DNA from: an uncultured Acidobacteriota bacterium | GTDB taxonomy: Bacteria > Acidobacteriota > Vicinamibacteria > Vicinamibacterales > CAVVIG01 | DNA length: 64,000 nt | Direction: 5' to 3' | Assembly: GCA_902825985.1 (NCBI GenBank) | Contig: CADEDC010000003.1 | Coordinates: 74,926 to 138,925 of the forward strand | Shown here: positions 39,134-48,649 of the stretch, piece by piece | Numbering within the stretch: the stretch's first letter is position 1 | How the letters are laid out: the number at the start of each line of letters is the position of its first letter | The notes under the pieces: model-generated | Seen by the model: only the letters and a program-made list of their open reading frames with translations | Databases searched by the model: none | What the model was told of the DNA's origin: nothing | Made by a program: the position numbers and the translations under genes

Positions 39134-40779
39134 CGCGGCGGTTCCGTGATCGCGCGCTGCTGGCGCTTGGATTCCAGCGCCCGCTCGGCGTCCAGCCGTT
39201 CGAGTTCCACCTCGCTGTGATCGGCGAACTGCATGGCCCCGGCGATCGCGTGATGACCGGCGACGTCGGCGATGCGTCGGTGCATGTGTTGGCATACCCG
39301 CCGATACGAGGGATGGCCCTGAGGCGCCGTGCGCAGCTCGATCACGTGCATCGCCTCGCGTGCGTTCATGTCCATGTAGAAGCGGACACGGTAGGCCATG
39401 ACCACCGCATAGGGCGCGACGTCGACGCGACCGCGCGCGACGAGGGCATCGTGCAGCGTCGCCGAGGCGTCCATCACCGTCTGCCAGTCGTGAAGTGCGC
39501 CGAACTCCTCGATGGCGGCCGGCCGCACGTGACCGTGACCGGGGTGGAGCGGCTGCCACTCGATCGTCAACATGCGGTGACGCTGCAGGTCGCGAAACGC
39601 GCCGTAGTCGGTGAGCACATCGAAGCGATAGCGGGTGCGCTCGAAGGCCCGGCCGGGCCGGTGCCGGCGATTGGTGCGGTCACCGAGGTAGGCGCGCAGC
39701 AGCGCGGTCCGCGCGTCGGAGTCGAGCCGACGAGCCAGCGCCATCAGCTCGTCGTCGGAGCGCTGTGCCACCGAGTACAGCGCCGAGGCGACCACCTTCA
39801 CCTCGCCGTCGGGGTCGAACTCCGTGAGCCGGACTTCGTCGGCCGCATCGACGTCGACCGCCGGGCCCGCGAACTCGCGCGCGAGGACCGGCAGCGCCGC
39901 CGCCAGGAAGCCGGCGCGGGTCATCGCGAGATACTCGATCGAGCGGACGCCGCGGCCGGGTTGGTCGACGCGGGCGAGAAACGCCGGAATCACCTGTCGC
40001 AGCTCCACCAGCATGGCCGCCGCGCAGTCGCGCACTTCGTCGAGCGGATGCGCGAACATCCGCAGCAGCAGCGCCTCGTACGCCTGACCGGAACCGAACA
40101 GGCCGACGTTGGACGTGGTCGACGCCGGCAGCAGACCGCGCAGCGTGTCGAGCGCCTTGGCGCGAATCACGGACCGGTAGACGCCGTCGGCATCGCCCGC
40201 TGCCTTCGGATGCTTGCGGCGGAAGTGTTCCTCGGCCACCGGAATCCACTTCGCATAGGTCGCGAATGCCAGGTCCATCGTCTGGACGTAGCGCTCGCGC
40301 AGGCGGGCGTCCGTCAACTCGGCCGGCACGTGGTACTTCCAGCGCCCGTGCGGCCGATCCGTGTACGGCACGTAGCGGGTGGACTGTTCGAGGTACGCCA
40401 TCAGGCGCCCCCACTCGAGCACCTTCGTCAACACGTTCGACACGCCTTCGCAGGCGAGGTGGGCGCCGCCGAGCTGGGCGACGGAGTCGTCGCCGTATTC
40501 GCTGAGCACGCGCGCGAACAACCGGTCGGCCCGTTCGACGCCGACGGCGGAGGTGTCGAAGGCGGCACCCGTGACGCCGGCCTGGCCGAGGAATTCGTCG
40601 AGGAAGAGGCGGCGCAGCGATTTCGCCGAGCGGGAGTAGCGCGCGAACAGCGCGCCCTTGACCGTCTCTGGCAGGTTGGTCAGCGCAAAGATCGGCCGGT
40701 CGCTGTTGGTGAAGTACGGCGCGAGGAGACGCGCTTCGTCCGCGGTGAAGGTGTCCTGGGTGACGGGAGATGTCGGCAC
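39130..40779 (-). CDS. thyX: Double ThyX-like (FAD-dependent thymidylate synthase) protein
   Basis: A 549-residue protein with two ThyX-like halves. The N-terminal half (about 1-290) has EYGDDSVAQLGGAH and YLEQSTRYVPYTD, keeping the final S-x-RY of the ThyX motif but not its RHR. The C-terminal half (about 300-540) has LQRHRMLTIEWQPLHPG, keeping RHR but not the canonical Ser/Asn-Glu-x-Ser-x-Arg-Tyr. Single ThyX proteins are about 220-250 residues. It likely makes dTMP from dUMP using methylene-tetrahydrofolate and FAD. The GTG at 40779 lies 10 nt after TACAAT. Confidence 0.8.
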   Translation of the reverse strand: MPTSPVTQDTFTADEARLLAPYFTNSDRPIFALTNLPETVKGALFARYSRSAKSLRRLFLDEFLGQAGVTGAAFDTSAVGVERADRLFARVLSEYGDDSVAQLGGAHLACEGVSNVLTKVLEWGRLMAYLEQSTRYVPYTDRPHGRWKYHVPAELTDARLRERYVQTMDLAFATYAKWIPVAEEHFRRKHPKAAGDADGVYRSVIRAKALDTLRGLLPASTTSNVGLFGSGQAYEALLLRMFAHPLDEVRDCAAAMLVELRQVIPAFLARVDQPGRGVRSIEYLAMTRAGFLAAALPVLAREFAGPAVDVDAADEVRLTEFDPDGEVKVVASALYSVAQRSDDELMALARRLDSDARTALLRAYLGDRTNRRHRPGRAFERTRYRFDVLTDYGAFRDLQRHRMLTIEWQPLHPGHGHVRPAAIEEFGALHDWQTVMDASATLHDALVARGRVDVAPYAVVMAYRVRFYMDMNAREAMHVIELRTAPQGHPSYRRVCQHMHRRIADVAGHHAIAGAMQFADHSEVELERLDAERALESKRQQRAITEPPR

Positions 40780-40789
40780 GATGGGCGAG

Positions 40790-40795
40790 ATTGTA
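40790..40795 (-). promoter_or_regulatory. -10 element of the thyX gene
   Basis: TACAAT on the minus strand, 10 nt before the GTG start of the double ThyX gene. It implies a leader of about 3 nt. Confidence 0.45.
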
Positions 40796-40952
40796 CCAAC
40801 GACCGGCCGCCGCGCCAGCGGCGGCGCCGGGACGGCCGGCGACGCGCCTTGCGGCGGCCGGCGCCCCGGCAACGGGGCCCCGGCCCGGTACGCCTGCCGG
40901 CGACGTGATGGGCCGGGCAGATCGCGGGACAATACTAGAAATCAGGCCGTAT

Positions 40953-40982
40953 TTGACTTATTTGTGAAACGATTCACATAAT
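40953..40982 (+). promoter_or_regulatory. Promoter of the ABC/LolA-like operon
   Basis: TTGACT (40953-40958), an 18-bp spacer and CATAAT (40977-40982), about 40 nt before the ATPase ATG. It carries a palindrome between -35 and -10. Confidence 0.65.
40963..40978. promoter_or_regulatory. CRP/FNR-type palindrome within the promoter
   Basis: TGTGA-N6-TCACA, actually TGTGAA-ACGA-TTCACA with 6-bp perfect arms. It equals the CRP half-site consensus. Lying between the -35 and -10, it should repress when bound. No CRP/FNR-family gene is in the window. Confidence 0.6.
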
Positions 40983-41022
40983 TGCCGGACGCGCCTCTGC
41001 GTCCGACGCCAGCGGGAACACG

Positions 41023-41697
41023 ATGATCGACCTCGACCGCGTCACCAGGCAGTTCGAAGGGAAGCGGAACGTCACCGCGCTGCGCGAGGTCAGCCTGACC
41101 ATCGCGAAGGGCGACCTGGTGTCGATCGTCGGGCCGTCGGGATCCGGCAAGTCGACTCTGCTGAACCTGATGGGCGGCCTCGACCGGCCGACGACCGGTT
41201 CGGTCGCCATCGACGGTGAATCGCTCGCCAACCTGGGCGACGACGGCCTGACCCGAGTGCGGCGCGACAAGATCGGTTTCATCTTCCAGTTCTTCAACCT
41301 GCTGCCGACCCTGTCGTGCCTCGAGAACGTCGGGCTCCCGTTGCATCTGCGCGGCTGGGCCCGCAGGAAGGTGCACGAGCGGGCGATCGAACTGCTGCAG
41401 CTCGTCCAGCTCGGCCACCGGGTGCACCATCTTCCCGAAGAGCTCTCGGGCGGCGAGCGCCAGCGCGTCGCCATCGCTCGCGCCCTGTCGATCTATCCGC
41501 CCATCCTGCTCGCCGATGAACCGACCGGCAATCTCGACACGCGCACCGGCGGCGACATTCTGGCGCTGATCGACGACCTGCACCGGCGGCTCGGCGCGAC
41601 CGTCGTCATCGTCACGCACGATCTCCAGGTGGCGGAACGCTGCCAGCGGACCATCACGCTGCGCGACGGTGGCATCGAACAGGACGTCCGGCGATGA
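41023..41697 (+). CDS. LolD/MacB-type ABC ATPase
   Basis: A 224-residue ATPase. It has Walker A GPSGSGKST, the signature LSGGERQRVAIARAL, Walker B ILLADEPTGNLD and a D-loop/switch His in VIVTHD. It is of the MacB/LolD subfamily (FQFFNLLPTLS). It overlaps the permease gene start by 4 bp. The pair forms a type VII ABC (mechanotransmission or lipoprotein release) system. It could also supply the ATPase for the MacB-like permeases at 21.6-24.2 kb, but that is a guess. Confidence 0.93.
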   Translation: MIDLDRVTRQFEGKRNVTALREVSLTIAKGDLVSIVGPSGSGKSTLLNLMGGLDRPTTGSVAIDGESLANLGDDGLTRVRRDKIGFIFQFFNLLPTLSCLENVGLPLHLRGWARRKVHERAIELLQLVQLGHRVHHLPEELSGGERQRVAIARALSIYPPILLADEPTGNLDTRTGGDILALIDDLHRRLGATVVIVTHDLQVAERCQRTITLRDGGIEQDVRR

Positions 41698-44246
41698 ACC
41701 TGCTCCGTCTCATCAGCTGGCCGTACGTCCGCAAGCACGTGCTGCGGACGGTCCTGACCACCGCCGGCATCGTCCTCGGTGTCGCCGTGTTCGTCGGCAT
41801 GCACACCGCCAACCAGAGCGTCCTGTTCGCCTTCAACAGCACGGTCGATCGCATTGCCGGCAAGACCGAGCTCCAGGTGTCCGCCGGCGAAACCGGCTTC
41901 GACGAAGCGGTGCTCGAGACGGTGCAGGGTGCCGCGACGGTCCGGGTTGCCGTCCCGGTCATCGAAGCGGTCGTCGACAGCCAGCGGGAAGGCCAGGGCA
42001 ACCTGCTCGTCCTCGGCACGGACATGACCGGCGATCGCAGCCTGCGCGACTACGACCTCGAGGACGCCGACGAGGCGATCATCGACGATCCGCTGGTGTT
42101 CCTGGCGCAGGCCGACTCGATCATGCTGACGAAGGCGTTCGCCGATCGAAACGGCCTCTCGGTCAACAGCGTGATGACGCTCGGCACGGCACTCGGGCCG
42201 CGGGCGTTCACCGTCCGCGGCATCATGAAGTCGAAGGGGCTGGCCAGTGCGTTCGGCGGCAATCTCGCCATCATGGACATCTACGCCGCGCAGCGGATGT
42301 TCGGCCGCGGCCGGACCTTCGATCGGATCGATCTGGCGACGCGCCCGGGCGTGACGATTGAAGAGGCGGGGGCCGAGTTGCGGACGCTGCTCGGCCCGGG
42401 GTTCCAGGTCGATGTGCCGGCCGGACGCGGGCAGCAGTTCCAGGCGATGACCGCCTCCTACGGCATCATGGTCAGCATCTCGAGCCTCTTCGCCCTGTTC
42501 ATCGGGATGTTCATCATCTACAACGCTTTTGCGATTGCCGTGACGCAGCGGCGATCGGAGATCGGCATCCTGCGGGCGCTCGGGGCAACCGGCAGCCAGG
42601 TTCGCCGGCTGTTCCTGCTCGAGAGCGCCGCGACCGGCCTGGTCGGGTCGCTCGGTGGCCTGGCGCTCGGGCTGCTCATGGCGCGCGGCATCGCCGCCTC
42701 CATCGGAACGATCATGCAGGACGTCTATGGCGTCGCCCAGCGTGCCGACGAGATCGCCACCAGTCCGGCGCTGCTCGGCCTCGCGCTGGCGGTCGGGGTG
42801 GGCACCAGCGTCGTGGCGGCGCTCATCCCGGCCGGCCAGGCGGCGCGGGTGGATCCGGTGCAGGCGCTCCAGAAGGGCAGGTACCAGGTGCTGTCGGCAG
42901 GCGAGAATCGCGCCCGCCTGATGGCCGCGGCGGCGCTCGGCATCGTCTCCGTCCTGTGCGTCGCCGTGCCGACGTCGCGTCCGGTCTTCTACGCCGGCTA
43001 TCTGCTGGCCATCGTCGTCGCGCTGCTGCTCGGGCCGATTCTCGCCCTCGTGCTCAGCCGGGCGATCCGGCCGTTGTTGAAGTGGCTGCGGCCCGTCGAA
43101 GGGGCGTTGGCGGCGGACAGTCTCATCCAGGCGCCGCGGCGGACGTCGGCCAGCGTCGCGGCGCTGATGCTGTCGCTCGCCCTGGTGACCGCATTCGCGG
43201 GCATGGCGCGCGCCAGCTACAACTCGATTCTCGACTGGGTGAACGGCACCCTGAACCCGGATCTGTTCGTCAGCCCGTCGCAGGACGTCGTGACCAGGAC
43301 CCTGCGTTTCCCGGCCGCGATGGGCGACGAGCTGGCGGCGCTGCCCGGCATCGAGCGTGTGCAGCGGGTGCGCAACGCCCGCATCCTGTTTCGCGGCACA
43401 CCGGTGATGATCGTCGCGACCGACATCGCCAGCCTGGCCGAGACCGCGCCGCGTGAACCTGTAGAGGGACATCCGACCGAGATGTACCGGCTGACCGCCG
43501 CGGGACAGGGGCTGATGATCTCGGACAACCTCGCCAGACTGGCCGGCCTGCACGCCGGCGACGCGATCGAGATTCCCGCGCCGGCCGGCATCATCTCCCT
43601 GCCGATTGCCGGCATCATCGTCGACTACTCGGATCAGCAAGGGTCGATCATCATGGACCAGGCGGTTTACCAGCGCTACTGGCGTGACGACACGGTGAAC
43701 GTCTTCCGCATCTATCTCCGGGACGACGCCACCGCCGACGCCGTGAGCCGGTCGATTCTGTCGACCTACGCCGGTGAACGGCAGGTGTTCGTGCTGACCA
43801 ACGGCGAGCTGCGGGACTACATCCTGCGCGTCACCGACCAGTGGTTCGGCCTGACCTCGATACAGATTGCCGTCGCGGTGTTCGTCGCCATCCTCGGTAT
43901 CGTCAATACTCTGACGGTATCGATCACGGACCGCCGGCGCGAGCTCGGCGTGCTCAAGGCCGTGGGTGGCCTGCGCGGCCAGATCCGCCGGACCATCTGG
44001 TTGGAAGCGATCAGCATCGGGACGCTCGGGTTGGTGCTCGGCTTCGCGCTCGGCGCGCTGAACCTGTACTACATCCTGCAGATCATCGAGCGCGACATTG
44101 CCGGCATGCGGCTGGACTACGTCTTCCCGTTCGGCACGGCCCTCGCGCTCGTCCCGGTGATTCTGATCGCGGCGTTCGTGGCGGCGCTGTGGCCGGCCGA
44201 GTCGGCGGTGCGTGGGTCGCTGGTGGAGGCGCTCGAGTATGAATGA
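41694..44246 (+). CDS. Large FtsX-type ABC permease
   Basis: An 850-residue permease with about ten membrane helices and two FtsX domains (around 265-385 and 730-845), separated by periplasmic domains. It has RRSEIGILRALGATGSQVR and RRRELGVLKAVGGLRGQIRR, the cytoplasmic coupling motifs of the two halves. This double-length form resembles exporters of the YbbP/DevC-like group. It is translationally coupled to the ATPase before and the LolA-like gene after. Confidence 0.92.
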   Translation: MNLLRLISWPYVRKHVLRTVLTTAGIVLGVAVFVGMHTANQSVLFAFNSTVDRIAGKTELQVSAGETGFDEAVLETVQGAATVRVAVPVIEAVVDSQREGQGNLLVLGTDMTGDRSLRDYDLEDADEAIIDDPLVFLAQADSIMLTKAFADRNGLSVNSVMTLGTALGPRAFTVRGIMKSKGLASAFGGNLAIMDIYAAQRMFGRGRTFDRIDLATRPGVTIEEAGAELRTLLGPGFQVDVPAGRGQQFQAMTASYGIMVSISSLFALFIGMFIIYNAFAIAVTQRRSEIGILRALGATGSQVRRLFLLESAATGLVGSLGGLALGLLMARGIAASIGTIMQDVYGVAQRADEIATSPALLGLALAVGVGTSVVAALIPAGQAARVDPVQALQKGRYQVLSAGENRARLMAAAALGIVSVLCVAVPTSRPVFYAGYLLAIVVALLLGPILALVLSRAIRPLLKWLRPVEGALAADSLIQAPRRTSASVAALMLSLALVTAFAGMARASYNSILDWVNGTLNPDLFVSPSQDVVTRTLRFPAAMGDELAALPGIERVQRVRNARILFRGTPVMIVATDIASLAETAPREPVEGHPTEMYRLTAAGQGLMISDNLARLAGLHAGDAIEIPAPAGIISLPIAGIIVDYSDQQGSIIMDQAVYQRYWRDDTVNVFRIYLRDDATADAVSRSILSTYAGERQVFVLTNGELRDYILRVTDQWFGLTSIQIAVAVFVAILGIVNTLTVSITDRRRELGVLKAVGGLRGQIRRTIWLEAISIGTLGLVLGFALGALNLYYILQIIERDIAGMRLDYVFPFGTALALVPVILIAAFVAALWPAESAVRGSLVEALEYE

Positions 44247-45099
44247 CGCAGTCGGATCGTCGCCGGTCGGCCCGGCCTGCCGCCGGGTGCCGATCGCCCT
44301 TGGCTCGTCGCCGGTCGGCGGCCGGACGGTTCGCCGGCCGCGCCTGCTGGCCGGCGCGCTGCTCGGGCTCACACTGGGGTCACCGGCGCTGGCCGCGGCG
44401 CAGGATGCACGGCAGATCGTCCAGGAGGTGCAGAAGCGCGGCGACGTGCGATCACAGCGCTATGAAGGGCTGTTGCAGGTGTTCAACGCGAGGGGCACGG
44501 TGTCCGACAAGCGCTGGATGCTCGAGCGCCTCGGCTCCTACGGCGCCAGCCGGGTGGTTCTCCGCTTCACGCAGCCGGCGGAAGTGAGGGGCGTCGCCCT
44601 GCTGGTCGTCAACCACCCGGACCGTGCGTCCGATCAATGGATGTGGACGCCCAGCATCGAGCGGGACCGTCGCATCGCGCTCCAGGATCGCTCGCAACGC
44701 TTCTTCGGCACCGACTTCAGCTTCGAGGATCTCGAGGAACGCGACGTGCAACAGTTCGACTACGTGCTGCAGGGCGAGGAGGCGGTCGATGGTGAGAGCT
44801 GTTGGCGCATCCAGTCGGTGCCGACGCGGACGAAGTCGTCGCAGTACACGCGGTCGATCGTCTGGGTCCGCAAGTCCACCTACACCTTCGCGCGGATCGA
44901 CAACTACATCGGCGACCAGGTGGTGCGTCGGCTCACCTACGGCGACATGGCCGACGTCCAGGGCATCTGGACGGCCCGGCGGCTGGAGATGACCGATCTG
45001 CGCAGCGGCAGCCGCACGCGCCTGACGCTCGATCGGCTGCAGTACAACGTGCCGATGACGGCGGACGACTTCACCCTGCAGGCGCTGCGGCGGCAGTAG
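44239..45099 (+). CDS. LolA-like outer-membrane lipoprotein-sorting protein
   Basis: A 286-residue secreted protein. The N-terminal region is long and Pro/Arg-rich before a signal-like hydrophobic segment (LLAGALLGLTLGSPALAAAQ). The mature part shows the LolA/LppX-like half-barrel family pattern: YEGLLQVFNARGTVSDKRWM, WMWTPSIERDRRIALQDRS and TYGDMADVQGIWTARRLEMT. It probably carries a lipid or lipoprotein across the periplasm. The ATG at 44239 overlaps the permease stop by 8 bp. It works with the upstream ABC and the barrel downstream. Confidence 0.85.
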   Translation: MNDAVGSSPVGPACRRVPIALGSSPVGGRTVRRPRLLAGALLGLTLGSPALAAAQDARQIVQEVQKRGDVRSQRYEGLLQVFNARGTVSDKRWMLERLGSYGASRVVLRFTQPAEVRGVALLVVNHPDRASDQWMWTPSIERDRRIALQDRSQRFFGTDFSFEDLEERDVQQFDYVLQGEEAVDGESCWRIQSVPTRTKSSQYTRSIVWVRKSTYTFARIDNYIGDQVVRRLTYGDMADVQGIWTARRLEMTDLRSGSRTRLTLDRLQYNVPMTADDFTLQALRRQ

Positions 45100-45100
45100 C

Positions 45101-46384
45101 GTGAGCGGACGCCTGCACGCCTCGGCGTTGGCTATGATCGGCGTCCGACCGCTGGCAGTCGCGTTCGCCAGCCTGGTGCTGCTGCGGGTGCTGGCGCCGG
45201 CCGCCGCCGATGCCCAGACGATCGCCCAGCGCGGCTTCGTCGAGGTGCGCGGCACGCTCTTTCCGCAGTCGGCGACCAACGATTCACGCCGCCTCGTCGG
45301 GGATCTGGCCGCCCGTGAGGAGATCTTCGTCCGCGCGACCGGCTGGCTGCGGCTGGCCGCCGGGCTCGAGGCCCGCGCCAACAGCTACGACCAGGTGGAC
45401 GTGTCGTGGCGCCTCCGCGTCGAGGACCGCACCCGGAAACGCCCGGCGCTGAACGTCCGCCGGCTGTCGGCCAGCGTGACCCGCGGCGGCTGGACCGTGG
45501 ATCTCGGGAAGCAGTTCATCCGCTGGGGCAAGGTCGACATCGTGACGCCCACCGATCGATTCGCGCCGCGCGACTATCTGACCGTCATCGACAACGACTT
45601 CCTGGCCGTGCGTGGCGGCCGCGTGACCTTCACGGCGGGCGACGACACCCTCGAAGCGGTCGTTGTACCGTGGTTCACGCCGAGCCGACTGCCGCTGCCG
45701 ACCCAGCGTTGGACGGTCGCGCCGGCCGGCGTGGCGATTGTCGACGTCCCGGGCGGGCCGCTGCCATCCCGGGTCCAGACCGGGGCCCGCTGGTCGCACC
45801 TGGGCGATGGCTACGAGTTCTCGGTGGCCGTCTTCGACGGCTTCAACCACCTGCCGAACGTGCAGGCCCTTCCGCTCGCCGGCCTGCCGCTCACGGTCGG
45901 CGTGACGCCGACCTACCCGCGGATGACGATGTATGGTGGCGACGTCGCCGTGCCGACGACGTGGCTGACGCTGAAAGGCGAGGCGGCGTACTACACGACG
46001 TCCACCCCGGGCACCGACGAGTTCGTGCTGTACGTGGCGCAGCTCGAACGCCAGACCGGCGAGTGGCTGCTCATCGGCGGCTACGCCGGATCGCTCGTGA
46101 CCCGGCCGGGCGGCGGCAACACGTTCGCGCCGGATCGCGGTACCACCCGCGCCTTCATCGGCCGCGCCTCGTACACGATCGATCCCAATCGTACGGTCGC
46201 CGTCGAGACGGCGCTTCGCCAGAACGGCGACGGCGTCTACGTCAAGGGCGAGTACTCGCGGGCCAGCGGGGCGCACTGGCGTACGACACTGGCTGGCGCG
46301 TGGATTGGCGGCGACCCGGCCGACTTCCTCGGGCAGTTCCGGCGGAACTCACACCTGACCCTGACCTTCCGCTACTCTTTCTGA
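45101..46384 (+). CDS. Outer-membrane beta-barrel protein
   Basis: A 427-residue protein. A signal peptide (AFASLVLLRVLAPAAADAQ) precedes alternating beta-strand sequence (for example GLEARANSYDQVDVSW, VTRGGWTVDLGKQF, AYYTTSTPGTDEFVLYVAQL). It ends in TLTFRYSF with a C-terminal Phe, the usual BAM signal. It resembles DUF1302-like porins. It starts at GTG one nt after the LolA-like stop and is the outer-membrane member of the envelope operon. Confidence 0.75.
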   Translation: MSGRLHASALAMIGVRPLAVAFASLVLLRVLAPAAADAQTIAQRGFVEVRGTLFPQSATNDSRRLVGDLAAREEIFVRATGWLRLAAGLEARANSYDQVDVSWRLRVEDRTRKRPALNVRRLSASVTRGGWTVDLGKQFIRWGKVDIVTPTDRFAPRDYLTVIDNDFLAVRGGRVTFTAGDDTLEAVVVPWFTPSRLPLPTQRWTVAPAGVAIVDVPGGPLPSRVQTGARWSHLGDGYEFSVAVFDGFNHLPNVQALPLAGLPLTVGVTPTYPRMTMYGGDVAVPTTWLTLKGEAAYYTTSTPGTDEFVLYVAQLERQTGEWLLIGGYAGSLVTRPGGGNTFAPDRGTTRAFIGRASYTIDPNRTVAVETALRQNGDGVYVKGEYSRASGAHWRTTLAGAWIGGDPADFLGQFRRNSHLTLTFRYSF

Positions 46385-46387
46385 GGC

Positions 46388-47209
46388 ATGCCGCCGCCAG
46401 CGTTCGAGCCGCTGCTCGTCGAAGTCGACAATGCCGGCCCGACCACCGGCACCGGCAACAACACCTACCTGCTGACGTCGGCAGACGCCCCGGCGTGTTT
46501 GATCGACGCCGGCGTCGGGACCGCGGTGCACCTCGACCGCCTGGCGCACCACCTCGCGGCCCGCCAGACATCCCTGGCGGACGTGCTCGTCACCCACGCG
46601 CATCCGGACCACAGTGCCGGCGCGCCGTCGCTCTCGCACCGGTTCGGCGTGTCGCGGTTCACGAAGTACCGCTGGCCGGCCGAAGACGATCGCCGTATCG
46701 CATGGGCGTACGTCGACGACGGCACCGCGCTCTGCGTGGCCGGCACGACGCTCGTCGCGCTGCACACGCCGGGGCATTCGCCGGATCATCTGGCGTTCTG
46801 GCACGAGCCGTCGGGCACGATCTTCACCGGCGATCTCGTCAACCGGCGCTCGAGCGTCGCGATCGTCTTCAGCCGCGGCGGCGACCTGACCAGCTATCTC
46901 GCCTCGCTCGAACGCCTGCTGGCGCTGAACCCGACCCGGCTGCTGCCCGGACACGGCCCCGCGATCGAGCACGCCGGCGAGGCGTTGCGGACGACCCTGG
47001 CCCACCGCCGCGCCCGCGAGGCGCAGGTGATGGCGGCGCTTGGCACCGGTCACGAGACCGTAGGGGCGATCGCGGATTCCATCTATGATGGTCTGCAGCC
47101 GGCCCTGATGCCGCTCGCCCGCGAGACCGTGCGGGCGCATCTGGAGAAGCTGAAGGCCGACGGCCGCGCGATCGACGAGCGCAGCCGCTGGCGGGCGTCG
47201 ACAAGGTGA
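46388..47209 (+). CDS. MBL-fold hydrolase, LACTB2-like
   Basis: A 273-residue protein with NTYLLTSADAPACLIDAG, the metal motif THAHPDHSAG, the later HTPGHSPDHLAF, GDLV and LPGHGP. The C-terminal 60 residues form a helical winged-helix-like extension typical of LACTB2 (human RNase-like MBL). The substrate may be RNA or a thioester. It follows the barrel gene after 3 nt. Confidence 0.85.
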   Translation: MPPPAFEPLLVEVDNAGPTTGTGNNTYLLTSADAPACLIDAGVGTAVHLDRLAHHLAARQTSLADVLVTHAHPDHSAGAPSLSHRFGVSRFTKYRWPAEDDRRIAWAYVDDGTALCVAGTTLVALHTPGHSPDHLAFWHEPSGTIFTGDLVNRRSSVAIVFSRGGDLTSYLASLERLLALNPTRLLPGHGPAIEHAGEALRTTLAHRRAREAQVMAALGTGHETVGAIADSIYDGLQPALMPLARETVRAHLEKLKADGRAIDERSRWRASTR

Positions 47210-47227
47210 GCGCGAGGAGCGCGCGAC

Positions 47228-48601
47228 ATGGAAAAGATCATCGACTTCATCAACGTCAACCGCGACCGCTACCTGAGCGAGCTGAAGGCGCTGCTGGCCA
47301 TCCCGTCGATCAGCGCCCTGCCGGCGCATCGTGACGACGTGGCACGGTGCGGCGAGTGGTGCGCCGACGAACTGCGACGCATCGGACTGCAGAATGTCGC
47401 GTTGAAGCCGACACCGGGCAATCCGGTGGTGTACGGCGACTGGCTCGGCGCGGACGGCGCGCCGACCATCCTGTTCTACGGCCACTACGACGTGCAGCCG
47501 GTGGATCCGCTCGGCCTCTGGGAGTCGCCGCCGTTCGAGGCGACCGTCCGTGACGGCGAGATCTACGCGCGCGGCGCCGCCGACGACAAGGGCCAGATCT
47601 TCATGCACATGAAGGCCATCGAGGCCCACATGAAGCAGAACGGCCGGCTGCCGGTGAACATCAAGGTCATCCTCGAAGGCGAGGAGGAGGTCGGCAGCAC
47701 CAACCTCGACACGTTCATCGGCGAGAACAAGGCCGCCCTGGCCGCCGACGTCGTCGTCATCTCCGATTCGACGATGTTCGCGCGCGGCGTGCCGTCGATC
47801 TGCTACGGGTTGCGCGGCCTCGTCTACTGCCAGATCGATCTGCGCGGCAGCGCCACCGACCTGCACTCCGGCTCGTTCGGCGGCGCCGTCGCGAATCCCG
47901 CGTTCGTGCTCGCCCAGATGATTGCCGGCATGAAGGACCGCGGCGGTCACATCAAGGTGCCGGGCTTCTACGACGAGGTGGTGCCGCTGACCGAGGCGGA
48001 GCGCCAGGCATGGGCGACGCTGCCGTTCAACGAGCGACAGTACAAGAAGGACTTCGGCATCCCCAAGCTCACCGGTGAAACCGACTACACGACGCTCGAG
48101 CGGACGTGGGCTCGCCCGACGCTCGAAGTGAACGGGCTGCTGTCCGGGTTCACCGGTGACGGGGCGAAGACCGTGCTGCCGGCCGTGGCGATGGCGAAGA
48201 TCAGCATGCGCCTGGTGCCGAACCAGGATCCGGACACGATCGCCCGCCGGTTCGAGGACTACGTGCGGAAGATCGCGCCGAAGACGGTGGAGTTGACGGT
48301 CACCCGCATGCACGGCGGCAAGCCGTGGATGACGGCCTACGACAACCCGTACGTCCAGGCCGCCGGCCGCGCCATCGAGCGGGGCTTCGGCAAGACGCCG
48401 GTGTTCACGCGCGAGGGCGGGTCGATTCCGGTGGTCTCGACCTTTCAGGAGGTGCTCGGCGTGCCGGCCGTGCTGTTCGGCGTCGCCCTGCCCGATGACA
48501 ACGCGCACGCGCCGAACGAGAAGCTGGACGTCGGCTACTTCCACTCCGGCATCATCGCGTCCGCCCTTCTCTACGACGAGATCTCACGGGTCGCGAAGTA
48601 G
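47228..48601 (+). CDS. M20 family dipeptidase
   Basis: A 457-residue zinc peptidase. The first metal motif is YGHYDVQPVDP, followed by GAADDKGQ with the bridging Asp, GEEEVGS with the catalytic Glu, and a late NAHAPNEKLDVGYF with the His ligand. This matches the ArgE/DapE/CNDP-type carnosinase-like M20 family. Cytoplasmic; it probably degrades dipeptides. It starts 18 nt after the MBL gene with a GAGCGCGCGAC spacer. Confidence 0.9.
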   Translation: MEKIIDFINVNRDRYLSELKALLAIPSISALPAHRDDVARCGEWCADELRRIGLQNVALKPTPGNPVVYGDWLGADGAPTILFYGHYDVQPVDPLGLWESPPFEATVRDGEIYARGAADDKGQIFMHMKAIEAHMKQNGRLPVNIKVILEGEEEVGSTNLDTFIGENKAALAADVVVISDSTMFARGVPSICYGLRGLVYCQIDLRGSATDLHSGSFGGAVANPAFVLAQMIAGMKDRGGHIKVPGFYDEVVPLTEAERQAWATLPFNERQYKKDFGIPKLTGETDYTTLERTWARPTLEVNGLLSGFTGDGAKTVLPAVAMAKISMRLVPNQDPDTIARRFEDYVRKIAPKTVELTVTRMHGGKPWMTAYDNPYVQAAGRAIERGFGKTPVFTREGGSIPVVSTFQEVLGVPAVLFGVALPDDNAHAPNEKLDVGYFHSGIIASALLYDEISRVAK

Positions 48602-48649
48602 CGCGGCCTGCATCCGGTCGGTCGCTGGGGTGTGGCCCCGGGCGGCAGT

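Noticed and set aside
41493-44372. A 959-codon minus-strand frame
   Set aside because: It is antisense to the FtsX permease and is His/Asp/Arg-rich with no recognisable domain.
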